Assembly: GCA_900112325.1 (NCBI GenBank)
Contig: FOLJ01000006.1
Span: 1 to 64,000 of the forward strand
Direction: 5' to 3'
Source: Micromonospora sediminimaris
Lineage (GTDB): Bacteria > Actinomycetota > Actinomycetes > Mycobacteriales > Micromonosporaceae
Length of the DNA: 64,000 nucleotides
The first letter of the stretch is position 1. Each line of letters begins with the position of its first letter. Shown piece by piece: positions 8,916 to 17,966 of this stretch. The notes beneath the pieces were generated by a model. That model made no database searches and was not told the DNA's origin. It saw only the letters and a list, made by a program, of their open reading frames with translations. The translations under genes and the position numbers were made by a program.

Positions 8916-9653
8916 ATGCGTGACGCCGGCCGCGTGCTGCCCCGCAACGATCCGCGCCAGTACGACGACCTGGCGGACGAGTGGTGGCGGCCAGACGGCG
9001 TCTTCGCCATGCTGCACTGGCTGGCCCGGGCGCGGGCCGCGCTGGTGCCCCCGGCGACGCGACCGGGCGCGCTCCTGGTCGACCTGGGCTGCGGGGCGGG
9101 GCTGCTCGCCCCCCACCTGGCCGGGAAGGGCTACCGACATGTGGGGGTGGACCTCACCCGCTCGGCACTGGCGCACGCGGCGGCGCACGGCGTGACGGCG
9201 GTCAACGGCGACGCCACGGCGGTACCGCTCGTGGACGGCTGCGCCGACGTGGTCGCCGCCGGCGAGTTGCTGGAGCACGTCCCGGACTGGCGGGCGGCGG
9301 TGGCCGAGGCGTGTCGCCTGCTGCGGCCCGGTGGCCTGCTGGTGCTGGACACCCTCAACGACACCGCGTTGGCCCGGCTGGTCGCGGTCCGAGTCGCCGA
9401 ACGTCTGCCCACCGTGCCGCGTGGCATCCACGATCCTCGGTTGTTCGTGGACGATCGCGAGCTGGTCGCCGAGTGCGCCCGACACGGCGTCGACCTGCGG
9501 GTCCGTGGTGTCCGGCCAGGGGTGCCGGGGCTACTGCGGTGGCTGCTCCGGCAGGCCACGGGTGCCCCGACGCCGCCCGCTCAGGCACCGCGCATCGTGC
9601 CGACCGGGTCGAGGGCTGTGCTCTACCAGGGCCATGGGGTGCGCGGTGGATAG
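8916..9653 (+). CDS. SAM-dependent methyltransferase (UbiG-like)
   Basis: 245 residues. A class I Rossmann methyltransferase: motif I VDLGCGAGLLAPHL near residue 50, acidic VGVDLT after it, and the post-motif GELLEHVPDW and LLRPGGLLVLDTLN. The ARQYDDLADEWW-like N-terminal segment resembles the UbiG/quinone O-methyltransferase group. Position in the PKS cluster suggests O-methylation of a phenol or hydroquinone. The next gene begins within about 50 bases on the same strand. Confidence 0.8.
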   Translation: MRDAGRVLPRNDPRQYDDLADEWWRPDGVFAMLHWLARARAALVPPATRPGALLVDLGCGAGLLAPHLAGKGYRHVGVDLTRSALAHAAAHGVTAVNGDATAVPLVDGCADVVAAGELLEHVPDWRAAVAEACRLLRPGGLLVLDTLNDTALARLVAVRVAERLPTVPRGIHDPRLFVDDRELVAECARHGVDLRVRGVRPGVPGLLRWLLRQATGAPTPPAQAPRIVPTGSRAVLYQGHGVRGG

Positions 9654-9700
9654 CTGATCCAGGTGAGGGTATGGCAATGGCCGAAGAGGGGGTTCCATCC

Positions 9701-10873
9701 ATGACCGAGCGCAGTGGAGCGGCGTCGGCGGCCCGGCGGCTGGCGCCCCGGCTGGCGGCGCGGGCCGCCGCCCACGACCGGGACGGCTCGTTTCCGGTCG
9801 ACGACTTCACCGACCTGCGAGAGGCGGGACTGTTCGGGCTGATGGTTCCCGCCGAGCTGGGTGGCGCCGGGGCCACCTTCGCGGCGTACGCGGCTGTCGC
9901 CACCGAACTGGCCCGGGGCAACGGCGCCACCGCGCTGGTGTTCAACATGCACGCCTCGGTCACCGGGGCGCTCGGCGCGGTCACCGAGGAACTGGCCGAG
10001 GCGCTCGGCGTACCGGCGGAGGCACTGGCTGCCCGCGACCGCCTGTTGCGGGCGGCGGCCGACGGGGCGTGGTACGCGGTCGCGATGAGCGAGCGGGGCG
10101 CGGGTGCCCGGCTGTCCCAGCTCGCCACGGTCTACGAACCTGTCGACGGCGGCTGGCGGATCAAGGGCAGCAAGACCTTCTGTTCCGGTGCCGGTCACGC
10201 CGACGGTTACCTGGTGGCGGCCCGCAGCGCCGCCGACCCGTCGGTGGTCTCGCAGTTCCTGGTACCGGCCGGCGAGGGCCTGACCGTCGAGCCGACGTGG
10301 GACGCCCTCGGCATGCGCGCCACCGCCTCGCACGACCTGCACCTCGACGTGACCGTCGGGACCGACCGGCTGCTCGGCGGGGTCGAAGGGCTGGCCCTGG
10401 TGGTGGCCCAGCTCATGCCGCACTGGCTGGTGGCCAGCTACGCGGCCGTCTACGTGGGGGTGGCCCGGGCGGCGATCGACGCGGCCGCGGAACACCTGAA
10501 CGCCCGGAACCTCGCCGGGCTGCCGGCGGTACGCGCCCGGCTGGGTCGCGCCGACGCCGCGGTGGCGGCGGCGGAGCTGGCGGTCGCCGAGGCTGCCCGA
10601 CGGGTGGACGAGGCGCCGGGCGACGAGGAGACCAACAGGTGGGTGTGGCGGGCGAAGCTGTTGGCCGGTACGACCGCGGCGGACGTGGCAGCCTCCATGC
10701 TGGAGGCGGCCGGCACCTCCGCCACCCGACGGGGCCATCCGCTGGAACGCCTGTACCGCGATGCTCGTTGCGGGTCGCTGCACCCGGCTACCTCCGACGT
10801 CTGTGCCGACTGGCTCGGCATCGCCACACTCGGCGGTGACCCGGACCGTGACGGATCGAGTCCTCGTTGGTGA
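9701..10873 (+). CDS. Acyl-CoA dehydrogenase-like flavoenzyme
   Basis: 390 residues from ATG 9701, which has GAGGGGG eight bases upstream; in-frame ATGs at 9671 and 9677 are alternatives. The acyl-CoA dehydrogenase fold is clear: N-terminal helical domain with LMVPAELGGAGAT, central beta domain with AMSERGAGA and KGSKTFCSGAGHADGY, and a C-terminal helical domain. In a type III PKS cluster such enzymes may desaturate the acyl or prenyl chain or act as flavin-dependent hydroxylases of the aromatic ring. The usual catalytic Glu could not be placed with confidence. Confidence 0.75.
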   Translation: MTERSGAASAARRLAPRLAARAAAHDRDGSFPVDDFTDLREAGLFGLMVPAELGGAGATFAAYAAVATELARGNGATALVFNMHASVTGALGAVTEELAEALGVPAEALAARDRLLRAAADGAWYAVAMSERGAGARLSQLATVYEPVDGGWRIKGSKTFCSGAGHADGYLVAARSAADPSVVSQFLVPAGEGLTVEPTWDALGMRATASHDLHLDVTVGTDRLLGGVEGLALVVAQLMPHWLVASYAAVYVGVARAAIDAAAEHLNARNLAGLPAVRARLGRADAAVAAAELAVAEAARRVDEAPGDEETNRWVWRAKLLAGTTAADVAASMLEAAGTSATRRGHPLERLYRDARCGSLHPATSDVCADWLGIATLGGDPDRDGSSPRW

Positions 10874-10965
10874 GCGTGAGGGAATGAGCCTGTCGGCCCT
10901 GCGGTCGTGACCGGGGGCGGGACTGGCGAGCGTCAGACATGAGCTTGCGAGAGGAAGGTGGGACC

Positions 10966-12015
10966 GTGTCCGTACCGGTGATCGCGGGCCTGGGCACGGC
11001 CCATCCGCCCTCGGCTGACCAGCAGGAGTTGTGGGAGAAGTTCTTCTCCCAGCACTTCTCCGGCTCCACCCGCGCGCTGGCCGAGCGGATATTCGCGCAC
11101 TCCGGCGTGACCCGGCGGCAGGCAGCGGTCAACCCGTTGCTTGAGGACGTCTCCGACTGGCCGACCGAGCGACGGATGCTCCGTTACCAGGTCGAGGCGT
11201 TGCCGCTGGGTAAGGAGGCGGTCGGCCGGGCGTTGACCGCCGCCGGGCTGGACGCCCGTGACGTCGGACTATTCGTGGTGTGCTCGTGCACCGGGTACGC
11301 GACCCCGGGGCTGGACATCCTGCTCGCCCGGGATCTGGGCATGGCCGCGACGACCCAGCGGATGTTCGTCGGTCACATGGGCTGCTATGCGGCGCTGCCG
11401 GGGCTGGGCGCGGTGGGTGACTTCGTCACCGCGCGGGGGCGTCCCGCGCTGCTGCTCTGTGCCGAGCTGACCAGCCTGCACCTGCAACCCTCCTCGGCCC
11501 GGATGGACACCCAGCAGATCGTCTCCCACGCGCTCTTCTCCGACGCCGCCGTCGCCGCGGCGGTCGTTCCCGGCGGGCGGGGGTACGCCGTACGCGAGGT
11601 CGCCTCGGTGACCGACACCTCCACCGCCGACCACATGACCTGGGAGGTGACCGACACCGGTTTCCGGATGGGACTGTCGCCGAAGGTGCCACAGGTGCTG
11701 TCGGCGCACGTCCGAGGGCTGGTGGACGAGGTGCTGGCCCGGCACGGCACCCGCCGGTCGGAGGTGGACGGCTGGGCCGTGCACCCGGGCGGTCCACGCA
11801 TCCTCAACGTGGTGGAGCGTGAGTTGGGGCTGGCGCCGGAGGCGTTGGCGGCGTCCCGGGAGACGCTCAACGACCACGGCAACTGTTCCTCGCCGACGGT
11901 GTTGTTGATCCTCGACCGCCTGTTCCGGTCGGCACCGGCACCACGCCGGGTGGTGATGCTGGCGTTTGGGCCAGGGCTGACCCTCTACGCCGCCCTGCTG
12001 GAACGAAGCGCCTGA
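10966..12015 (+). CDS. Type III polyketide synthase
   Basis: 349 residues. It is a chalcone/stilbene-synthase fold homodimer that extends an acyl-CoA starter with malonyl-CoA. The Cys-His-Asn triad is visible: GHMGCYAALPGL, WAVHPGGPRIL and NDHGNCSSPTV. GTG 10966 is preceded by GAGGAAGGTGGG; the ATG at 10939 is weaker. It is the last gene of the methyltransferase/flavoenzyme/PKS run and probably makes an alkylresorcinol or alkylpyrone that the neighbours hydroxylate, methylate and prenylate. Product identity is inference. Confidence 0.88.
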   Translation: MSVPVIAGLGTAHPPSADQQELWEKFFSQHFSGSTRALAERIFAHSGVTRRQAAVNPLLEDVSDWPTERRMLRYQVEALPLGKEAVGRALTAAGLDARDVGLFVVCSCTGYATPGLDILLARDLGMAATTQRMFVGHMGCYAALPGLGAVGDFVTARGRPALLLCAELTSLHLQPSSARMDTQQIVSHALFSDAAVAAAVVPGGRGYAVREVASVTDTSTADHMTWEVTDTGFRMGLSPKVPQVLSAHVRGLVDEVLARHGTRRSEVDGWAVHPGGPRILNVVERELGLAPEALAASRETLNDHGNCSSPTVLLILDRLFRSAPAPRRVVMLAFGPGLTLYAALLERSA

Positions 12016-12029
12016 CCATCCAACAGAGC

Positions 12030-12035
12030 TACCCT
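12030..12035 (+). promoter_or_regulatory. TACCCT -10 box, leaderless-type, for 12042
   Basis: TACCCT ends six bases before the ATG at 12042. There is no purine-rich ribosome binding site, so the transcript probably begins at the start codon. Confidence 0.5.
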
Positions 12036-12041
12036 TCAGGT

Positions 12042-12641
12042 ATGGACGTCGATGCCATCCATCGGCTACGCGGGGCCCTGTTGGCCGCCGTCGCGGTGGC
12101 GGCGCTGACCCTCGGCGGCTGGTGGTGGCGGGTAGCGGCACAGGAGGCGCAGCCCGGCGTGGGCCTCCCGTCAGCCGTCACATACTGGCGGGGGAACCCG
12201 GTCACCGGTGGCACGGTTTCCGAGCTTCCGAATGCCACCTCCTCCGTCCTGGTCGACGCGCGCACCGGCGCGGTGGCCGGGGCGGACGACGGGCCCGCGG
12301 AGCGCCCGGCCACGGGTTCCGCCGCGCCGAGCGGCTGGTACGTGGGCGGGACCGAGCTGGTCTGGACCGAGTCGGCGAGGCTCGGTTCCGGTGCGGCGGT
12401 CGTCCGGCAGACCCGGATGGAGCGGGGCGAGCGGCACCTGTTGCGCCTGCGCTGCACCGGCCCGGGCGAGTTGCTGGTAGCCGTCGCCGGTGCCCGGTCA
12501 GCAGCCCCGATGACGGTGGGTTGCGACGGCGGGCAGGTCATGATGGAGCTCACCGGCATTGGTGCCGCGGCCCGGTTGTCGTTCTCGCCAGCCGGGTCGG
12601 AGCCGGTCCAGATCGAGGCCCGGTTGATCGCCTTGAGCTGA
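12042..12641 (+). CDS. Exported or membrane-anchored hypothetical protein
   Basis: 199 residues. A single hydrophobic segment (about residues 12-28) acts as signal peptide or anchor and is followed by an extracellular beta-rich domain with two Cys (RLRCTGPG, TVGCDGG) that could form a disulfide. No known motif is recognised. It follows the type III PKS by 26 bases but has its own leaderless-type promoter and is probably not part of that pathway. It converges on 12672. Confidence 0.55.
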   Translation: MDVDAIHRLRGALLAAVAVAALTLGGWWWRVAAQEAQPGVGLPSAVTYWRGNPVTGGTVSELPNATSSVLVDARTGAVAGADDGPAERPATGSAAPSGWYVGGTELVWTESARLGSGAAVVRQTRMERGERHLLRLRCTGPGELLVAVAGARSAAPMTVGCDGGQVMMELTGIGAAARLSFSPAGSEPVQIEARLIALS

Positions 12642-12671
12642 GCGATCCGGGTGGTCTGCGTATCGGGCGGG

Positions 12672-13337
12672 TCAATTCGCCAGCCGGGACAGTTCGGCGT
12701 GGTGGTCTGCGATCGAGGTGACCTCGGGTACCACAAGCGTGATCCGGCCGGTGCGGTCGGCGAGCAGGGCGGTCACGCCGTCCTGACTGGCCGGCAGGTG
12801 CAGGAAGGCACGCAGGCCGCCGGCCGGGTCGGCGAGCGCGCGAACTCCCGGCGGCGCTGCCCGTGGCCGAGCGGCGGCCACGCTGACCACGGTCACCCCG
12901 GCCGGTGCCGCCGTCGCCGCCGCGGCCACCTGCTCCGGGCAGGCGCATCCGTCCACCAGCAGCACCACCACCGGCAGCAGCCCGCGCAGCGGCACCGGCG
13001 ACTGCCCGCCGTCGACCAGGTCGAGCGCGGGCAGGGGGCGACCGGTCAGCTGCGCCGGTGTCGGGTCGGGCGTAGTCGCGCCCGGCCCGGTCCGGCTGGC
13101 CCTGGGCCAGGTGACGGCGGCCAGGCCGGCGAGGGTGGTCAGGACCGCGACGATCAGCACGATCACCGGTGCGGCAGGTGGACGCCAGCGGCGCTGGTCC
13201 GCCGCCGTCCGTCGCAGCTCCCGGCGGATCTGTTCAGCCTCGTCGGCCAGGGCAGCGATGTCGTCCGGGACGACCACGCGGCCCCATTCCGGCGGCAGGT
13301 CGGGCAGCCCGGGACCATCGGCGTCAGCCTTGCCCAT
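12672..13337 (-). CDS. Membrane-anchored thioredoxin-like protein
   Basis: 221 residues. An N-terminal cytoplasmic helix (about 1-60) is followed by one membrane segment (PVIVLIVAVLTTLAGLAAV), then an extracellular domain with redoxin-like strands. It includes G-R-P-L-P-A-L-D-L and VVVLLVDGCACPE; the C-x-C replaces the usual C-x2-C, so thiol activity is uncertain. ATG 13337 is preceded by CAGGGGGTT. It is divergent from the carD promoter region. Confidence 0.55.
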   Translation of the reverse strand: MGKADADGPGLPDLPPEWGRVVVPDDIAALADEAEQIRRELRRTAADQRRWRPPAAPVIVLIVAVLTTLAGLAAVTWPRASRTGPGATTPDPTPAQLTGRPLPALDLVDGGQSPVPLRGLLPVVVLLVDGCACPEQVAAAATAAPAGVTVVSVAAARPRAAPPGVRALADPAGGLRAFLHLPASQDGVTALLADRTGRITLVVPEVTSIADHHAELSRLAN

Positions 13338-13709
13338 TACAACCCCCTGGAACCTCACGGGTGTGCGGACGCGGCACCCCTCAAGCGTCCCGCACCAGGC
13401 CGGGTACCGCTACCGCTGCCCGCGTCGGACTGCGGCGGGATATCATGGAACGGGTGCGTAGCCCTTGATCTCCAGTGGGTGTGTTGCAGGGCCTCGGCGC
13501 TTGTTCTCCCGGATCTCCACGTCCATGGCAGTGGTGTCCGGGGGTCATCCCAAGGTTACTCAACGTGTTCGAATCATCGTCTGGATGGTCTGTCAAGCCG
13601 AAGAAATACCTCTCACAGGGCCCCTGAGCTGCGCCAACGGTCAGGACAGCGGTGAGACATCGGTGCCTGAGCGTGTTACCCTAGACACAGCGAAAGGGGT
13701 TTCGAACCT
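13338..13709. other. Intergenic region upstream of carD
   Basis: About 370 bases hold the carD promoter at the 3' end (13653-13682) and presumably the promoter of the divergent thioredoxin-like gene. Its A+T content is higher than that of the flanking genes. Only short open frames without family similarity occur. Confidence 0.4.
13653..13682 (+). promoter_or_regulatory. Candidate housekeeping promoter of carD
   Basis: TGAGAC (13653-13658) and TACCCT (13677-13682) with an 18-base spacer precede a GAAAGGGG ribosome binding site and the carD ATG. Confidence 0.5.
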
Positions 13710-14195
13710 ATGGTTTTCAGTGTCGGCGAGACCGTTGTTTACCCCCACCACGGGGCCGCACTCATCGAGGCAATCGAGACTCGGGTCATCAAGGGCGAGC
13801 CCAAGCAGTACCTCGTCCTGAGGGTCGCGCAGGGTGACCTGACGGTCCGGGTACCGGCCGAGAACGCCGAGATCGTGGGTGTGCGCGAGGTGGTTGGCGA
13901 AGAGGGCCTCGGCAAGGTCTTCGACGTTCTCCGGGCTCCGCACACCGAGGAGCCGACCAACTGGTCGCGGCGTTACAAGGCGAATTTGGAGAAGCTGGCT
14001 TCCGGTAACCCGCTGAAGGTGGCCGAGGTCGTCCGTGACCTGTGGCGTCGCGAGCGGGAGCGGGGGCTGTCCGCGGGCGAGAAGCGCATGCTCGCCAAGG
14101 CTCGCGACATTCTGGTCGGCGAGGTCGCGCTGGCCGAGAAGAGCACCAAGGACGAGGCGGAGACGCTGCTCGACAAGGTGCTGACGGAGGCCTAG
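13710..14195 (+). CDS. carD: CarD-family RNA polymerase-binding transcription regulator
   Basis: 161 residues, the usual length. The N-terminal CarD/CdnL/TRCF Tudor-like domain ([20 protein letters not shown], residues 1-60) contacts RNA polymerase beta. The helical C-terminal domain (about 70-160, with [13 protein letters not shown]) contacts DNA at the -10 upstream edge and stabilises open complexes at rRNA and other promoters. GAAAGGGG sits at good distance from the ATG. ispD and ispF follow, as in mycobacteria. Confidence 0.95.
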   Translation: MVFSVGETVVYPHHGAALIEAIETRVIKGEPKQYLVLRVAQGDLTVRVPAENAEIVGVREVVGEEGLGKVFDVLRAPHTEEPTNWSRRYKANLEKLASGNPLKVAEVVRDLWRRERERGLSAGEKRMLAKARDILVGEVALAEKSTKDEAETLLDKVLTEA

Positions 14196-14238
14196 TCCGC
14201 ACCGCATCGTCGTACCCGATTCGTAGCGAACAAACCGT

Positions 14239-14294
14239 CGAGGACCGCGACGTGACCGCGCAGCTCAATCCGTGCGGTGACGTCGCGGTCCTCG
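14239..14294 (+). promoter_or_regulatory. Hairpin enclosing the ispD ribosome binding site and start codon
   Basis: A perfect 15-bp inverted repeat pairs 14239-14253 with 14280-14294. The left arm contains the GAGGA ribosome binding site and the first bases of the GTG start; the right arm lies in codons 10-14. The 26-base loop can form a further five-pair stem (14255-14259 with 14274-14278). Confidence 0.55.
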
Positions 14295-14947
14295 TGCCTG
14301 CGGCCGGTGCCGGCGTACGCCTCGGGCCCGGTCGACCGAAGGCACTTCGGCTGCTGGCCGGTGAGCCGCTGCTGGTGCACGCGGTTCGTCGGTTGGCCGA
14401 AGCCCCCTCCGTGCACAGCATCGTGGTGGCCGCACCGGTCGCGGAGGTGGCGGCCGTGGGTGAACTGCTCGCACCGATCGCCCCGGTGACCGTGGTTCCC
14501 GGTGGTGCGGAACGGCAGGCCTCGGTGGCCGCCGCGCTCGCCGCGGTACCCGCCGGTCCCGGGATCGTCCTGGTGCACGACGCGGCTCGCGCACTCACCC
14601 CGCCCGCGCTCGTGGAATCGGTGGCGGCGGCGGTCCGGGCGGGCCATGACGCGGTGATCCCGGTGCTGCCGGTCGTCGACACGATCAAGGAGGTCGACGC
14701 GGACGAGAAGGTGCTCGGCACCGTCGACCGGGCTGCGTTGCGCGCCGTGCAGACCCCCCAGGGATTCCGCCGGGCGGTGCTGGCGGCCGCCCACGCCGCT
14801 GCCGCCGACGCCCTCACCGACGACGCCGGGCTGGTGGAGAAACTGGGCGTGCCGGTGCACTGCGTGCCCGGTTCGGAGCACGCTCTGAAGATCACCAGGC
14901 CGTTCGACCTGGCGCTGGCCGAGCATCTGCTGGCGAGCGGACGGTAG
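14252..14947 (+). CDS. ispD: 2-C-methyl-D-erythritol 4-phosphate cytidylyltransferase
   Basis: 231 residues. It catalyses MEP + CTP to CDP-ME in the non-mevalonate isoprenoid pathway. Seen: nucleotide-binding [19 protein letters not shown] near the N terminus, [18 protein letters not shown] and TPQGFRR. GTG 14252 is the only usable start between the carD stop and the conserved N-terminal loop. Start and ribosome binding site lie in a long hairpin. ispF follows 16 bases later with its own -10 box. Confidence 0.92.
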   Translation: MTAQLNPCGDVAVLVPAAGAGVRLGPGRPKALRLLAGEPLLVHAVRRLAEAPSVHSIVVAAPVAEVAAVGELLAPIAPVTVVPGGAERQASVAAALAAVPAGPGIVLVHDAARALTPPALVESVAAAVRAGHDAVIPVLPVVDTIKEVDADEKVLGTVDRAALRAVQTPQGFRRAVLAAAHAAAADALTDDAGLVEKLGVPVHCVPGSEHALKITRPFDLALAEHLLASGR

Positions 14948-14951
14948 CGCG

Positions 14952-14957
14952 TACCCT
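14952..14957 (+). promoter_or_regulatory. TACCCT -10 box, leaderless-type, for ispF
   Basis: TACCCT lies five bases after the ispD stop and six bases before the ispF ATG, giving ispF a promoter independent of ispD. Confidence 0.5.
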
Positions 14958-14963
14958 CGGATC

Positions 14964-15446
14964 ATGATCGTTCCTCGGGTGGCCATCGGGACCGACGTGC
15001 ACGCCTTCGAGGCCGGTCGGCCCTGCTGGGTGGCCGGTCTGTACTGGCCGGAGCAGGACGGCCTGGCCGGGCACTCGGATGCGGACGTGGCCGCCCACGC
15101 CGCCTGCAACGCGCTGCTCTCCGCCGCCGGTCTCGGTGATCTCGGGGCCAACTTCGGGGTGGGACAGCCCGAGTGGGCCGGGGCCAGCGGGGTGGCGCTG
15201 CTCACCGAGACGGCCCGCCGGGTACGCTCCGCCGGCTTCGCCATCGGCAACGTGTCCGTGCAGGTGGTCGGGGTGCGGCCGAAGATCGGCCCACGTCGGG
15301 ACGAGGCCCAGCGGGTGCTGTCGGAGGCCGTCGGGGCGGCGGTCACCGTTTCCGCCGCCACCACCGACGGCCTGGGCTTCACCGGGCGCGGGGAGGGGCT
15401 CGCGGGGATCGCGGTCGCCCTGGTGTACGAGCAGCCGAGCGCCTAG
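14964..15446 (+). CDS. ispF: 2-C-methyl-D-erythritol 2,4-cyclodiphosphate synthase
   Basis: 160 residues. A homotrimeric zinc enzyme forming the cyclodiphosphate of the MEP pathway. Motifs: GTDVHAF with the D-x-H metal ligands, [11 protein letters not shown] with the metal His, GDLGANF (usual IGxxFP region), and [13 protein letters not shown] at the C terminus. In many actinobacteria cysS follows ispF directly; here cysS is about 31 kb away. Confidence 0.93.
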   Translation: MIVPRVAIGTDVHAFEAGRPCWVAGLYWPEQDGLAGHSDADVAAHAACNALLSAAGLGDLGANFGVGQPEWAGASGVALLTETARRVRSAGFAIGNVSVQVVGVRPKIGPRRDEAQRVLSEAVGAAVTVSAATTDGLGFTGRGEGLAGIAVALVYEQPSA

Positions 15447-15449
15447 GCT
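15444..15449 (+). promoter_or_regulatory. TAGGCT -10 box, leaderless-type, for 15457
   Basis: TAGGCT overlaps the ispF stop codon and ends seven bases before ATG 15457. Confidence 0.45.
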
Positions 15450-15456
15450 CGCCGCG

Positions 15457-16752
15457 ATGTCCGCCGACGTCCCCACCGATCCGCCCGCCGCCGACGGCTA
15501 CCTCGAACGCGCCACGCTCCTGGCCGAGCTGGGCCGCTACGACGAGGCCGTGGCCGAACTCGGCTTCGCCCTGGCCCTCGACCCGGCCGCCGCCAGCGTG
15601 TCGACAATGCTGGCCCGGGTGCACCTGGCCGCCGGCCGGCCGGCCGAGGCGCTCGCCGCCGCCCAGGCCGCAGTGGCCGCCGCGCCGGGACAGGTGCCCC
15701 CGCTCGTCGCCCGTGGACTGGCCCTCGGTGACCTCGAACGGTACGCCGAGGCCGCCGGTACCGCCGACGAGATCCTGGCCCTGGGCCCGGAGGACGCGTA
15801 CGCCCAGCGCAGCGCCGCGGCGATCCTGGCTGGCTCCCGCAACGGCCAGCCGGCGTTGAACGCCGCCTGGCGCGGGGTGGAACTGGCCCCCGATGAGCCG
15901 CAGGGCCACCTGGTGCTGGGTCTGGTCGCGGCCAACATGCGGATGTACGACCTGGCGGAGCGGGCCTACCGGGAGGCGCTGCGGCTGGACCCACGCCTGG
16001 CGGAGACCGGCGACGACGTCGGGGTACTGCGGCTGGAGCAGCGCCGGTGGAGCGCCGCGCTGGCGCGACTGGCCGAAGCGGCGGTGGCGAACCTGCCGCC
16101 GACCGATCCGCGCCGTGCCGACGAGATGCTGGACGAGTCGACCCGCCCGGACGAGATCGATGATCAGGACCGGCCGGCTGCCGCCCAGGACGAGTCGGAC
16201 CCGCCGGCTCTGGGCCACGCCGACGCCAGCCGTCCCGTCGACGGTTCGGAGCAACGTCCGAGTTGGCCGGCGCAGGGCGGTGCGGTACCCGCCGATGGGC
16301 CGGTGCCCGCCGGAGGCCCGGAACCGGGTTGGCGTGGTGAAGCCAGGCCGGGACAGCACGGCGTCGGCCCGGTCGTCGCACGCCAGCCGGTGCCGGCGGC
16401 ACTGCGGCGGTTCGTGCTCTGGGGTGCCGGCTGGTCGGTGGTTGCCGCCGTCGTGGTCGCCTGTTCGACCGCGACCGGCTCCGGCTTCTCCCGGCTGCTG
16501 GCGGTGGCGGCGGCTGCTGGCGGCGGCATCGTGCTCTGGCAGCACGCGGCCCGGCTGCCCGGGCTGACCCGCACCATCCTGCCCGTGCTGCGGCGTACCG
16601 ACCGTCCACTCGCCCTGGCCGTGTACGCCGCCGCCGCGGCACCCGTGCTGATCCTGCTCTACGCCCTGTTCGGCACCCCGTGGCCGCTGGTCCTGGCCAT
16701 CGCGATCGCCACCGCGGCCCGGTTGGCGATCGTCGGCCGGCCGGTGGCCTGA
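15457..16752 (+). CDS. TPR-repeat protein with C-terminal membrane domain
   Basis: 431 residues. About five tetratricopeptide repeats fill residues 10-215 (YLERATLLAELGRYDEAV, then A-L-D-P spacings); a Pro/Asp/Gly-rich linker follows to about 305. The C-terminal quarter has about four hydrophobic segments ending at the stop. Such proteins scaffold membrane complexes, but no partner is evident. It ends six bases from the convergent hmgA stop. Confidence 0.7.
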   Translation: MSADVPTDPPAADGYLERATLLAELGRYDEAVAELGFALALDPAAASVSTMLARVHLAAGRPAEALAAAQAAVAAAPGQVPPLVARGLALGDLERYAEAAGTADEILALGPEDAYAQRSAAAILAGSRNGQPALNAAWRGVELAPDEPQGHLVLGLVAANMRMYDLAERAYREALRLDPRLAETGDDVGVLRLEQRRWSAALARLAEAAVANLPPTDPRRADEMLDESTRPDEIDDQDRPAAAQDESDPPALGHADASRPVDGSEQRPSWPAQGGAVPADGPVPAGGPEPGWRGEARPGQHGVGPVVARQPVPAALRRFVLWGAGWSVVAAVVVACSTATGSGFSRLLAVAAAAGGGIVLWQHAARLPGLTRTILPVLRRTDRPLALAVYAAAAAPVLILLYALFGTPWPLVLAIAIATAARLAIVGRPVA

Positions 16753-16758
16753 CCGTCC

Positions 16759-17925
16759 CTAGGGGCGGCGGGCCCAGGTCCAGGCGTACCCGTCGTCCTC
16801 GCACTCGGCCGCCGCGTCGCAGAGGTCGAGTGGGCGGAAGGTGTCGACCATGACCGCCAGCTCGTCGAAGAAGTCCACTCCGATGGCGCGTTCCGCCGCG
16901 CCGGGCTGCGGTCCGTGCGTGAAGCCGGACGGGTGCAGCGAGATGGAACCCTGCTCGATGCCGGAGCCACGCCGCGCCTCGTAGTTGCCGCCGGTGTAGA
17001 AGAGCATCTCGTCGGAGTCGACGTTGTGGTGGTGGTACGGCACCGGAATGGCATCCGGGTGGTAGTCGACCTTGCGGGGCACGAAGGAGCAGATCACGAA
17101 GTTCGGGCCGGCGAAGGTCTGGTGCACAGGTGGCGGCTGGTGGATCCGGCCCGTGATCGGCTCGAAGTCGTGGATGGAGAACGCCCACGGATAGAGGTGC
17201 CCGTCCCACCCGACCACGTCGAACGGGTGGTTGGCGTAGACGTGGCGGGTCCATCCGCGCCGGTGGCGGACCAGCACCTCGACGTCGGTGCCGTCGACGA
17301 GCAACGGGGTGTCCGGCCCCCGGACGTCGCGTTCGCAGTACGGCGAGTGTTCCAGGAACTGTCCGCGTACGGAGAGGTAGCGCTTGGGTGGGCCGATGTG
17401 CCCGGACGCCTCCACGGCGAGCAGCCGGGTCGGGGTGTCTCCGGTGGGCACCAGGCGGTGCACCGTCGAGGTCGGGATGATCACGTAGTCGCCGGGTACC
17501 GCGTCGAGCACGCCGAACGTCGACTCGACCCGCAGGGTGCCCGCCTCCACGTAGAGGCAGTGGTCGCCGGTGGCGTCGCGGAACAGCGGGGAGGGGCGGT
17601 CGGCCAGCACGTAGGCGATCCGCACGTCGTCGTTGGCGAGCAGGTACCGCCGGCCGAGGACCGGGTCCGCGCCGGTCCCGTCGAGCTTGTGGGTACGCAG
17701 GTGCCGGGGCTTGAGCGGCAGGTTCGGCACCCGGGTGACGGCCGGCGGGGTGAACTCCTCGGCGGCGACGATCGCGGTCGGGGCGTACCTGTGGTAGAGC
17801 AGGGACGAGTCGGAGGAGAAGCCCTCCTGGCCCATCAGCTCCTCGGTGTAGAGGCTGCCGTCCGGCTGCCGGAACTGGGTGTGGCGCTTGCGTGGCAGCT
17901 CGCCGATGCTGCGGTAGTACGGCAT
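16759..17925 (-). CDS. hmgA: Homogentisate 1,2-dioxygenase
   Basis: 388 residues. An Fe(II) dioxygenase opening homogentisate to maleylacetoacetate in tyrosine/phenylalanine catabolism. The cupin-like fold shows the C-terminal iron-site region YHHHNVDSDEMLFYTGG and the downstream SLHPSGFTHGPQPG. ATG 17925 has a GGGAGGG ribosome binding site. Its promoter overlaps that of the divergent operon with the unknown gene and fahA. It is shorter at the N terminus than mammalian enzymes, like other actinobacterial forms. Confidence 0.9.
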   Translation of the reverse strand: MPYYRSIGELPRKRHTQFRQPDGSLYTEELMGQEGFSSDSSLLYHRYAPTAIVAAEEFTPPAVTRVPNLPLKPRHLRTHKLDGTGADPVLGRRYLLANDDVRIAYVLADRPSPLFRDATGDHCLYVEAGTLRVESTFGVLDAVPGDYVIIPTSTVHRLVPTGDTPTRLLAVEASGHIGPPKRYLSVRGQFLEHSPYCERDVRGPDTPLLVDGTDVEVLVRHRRGWTRHVYANHPFDVVGWDGHLYPWAFSIHDFEPITGRIHQPPPVHQTFAGPNFVICSFVPRKVDYHPDAIPVPYHHHNVDSDEMLFYTGGNYEARRGSGIEQGSISLHPSGFTHGPQPGAAERAIGVDFFDELAVMVDTFRPLDLCDAAAECEDDGYAWTWARRP

Positions 17926-17966
17926 CTCGCCCTCCCGGTCCGCCCGCGTCCGATATTCGAACGCTG

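Noticed and set aside
13465..13821. 118-codon frame across the carD promoter
   Set aside because: It overlaps carD out of frame, has no domain similarity and spans the promoter region.
15443..17254. 603-codon minus-strand frame over the TPR gene and part of hmgA
   Set aside because: Arg/Pro-rich shadow sequence; the TPR repeats and hmgA motifs are in other frames.
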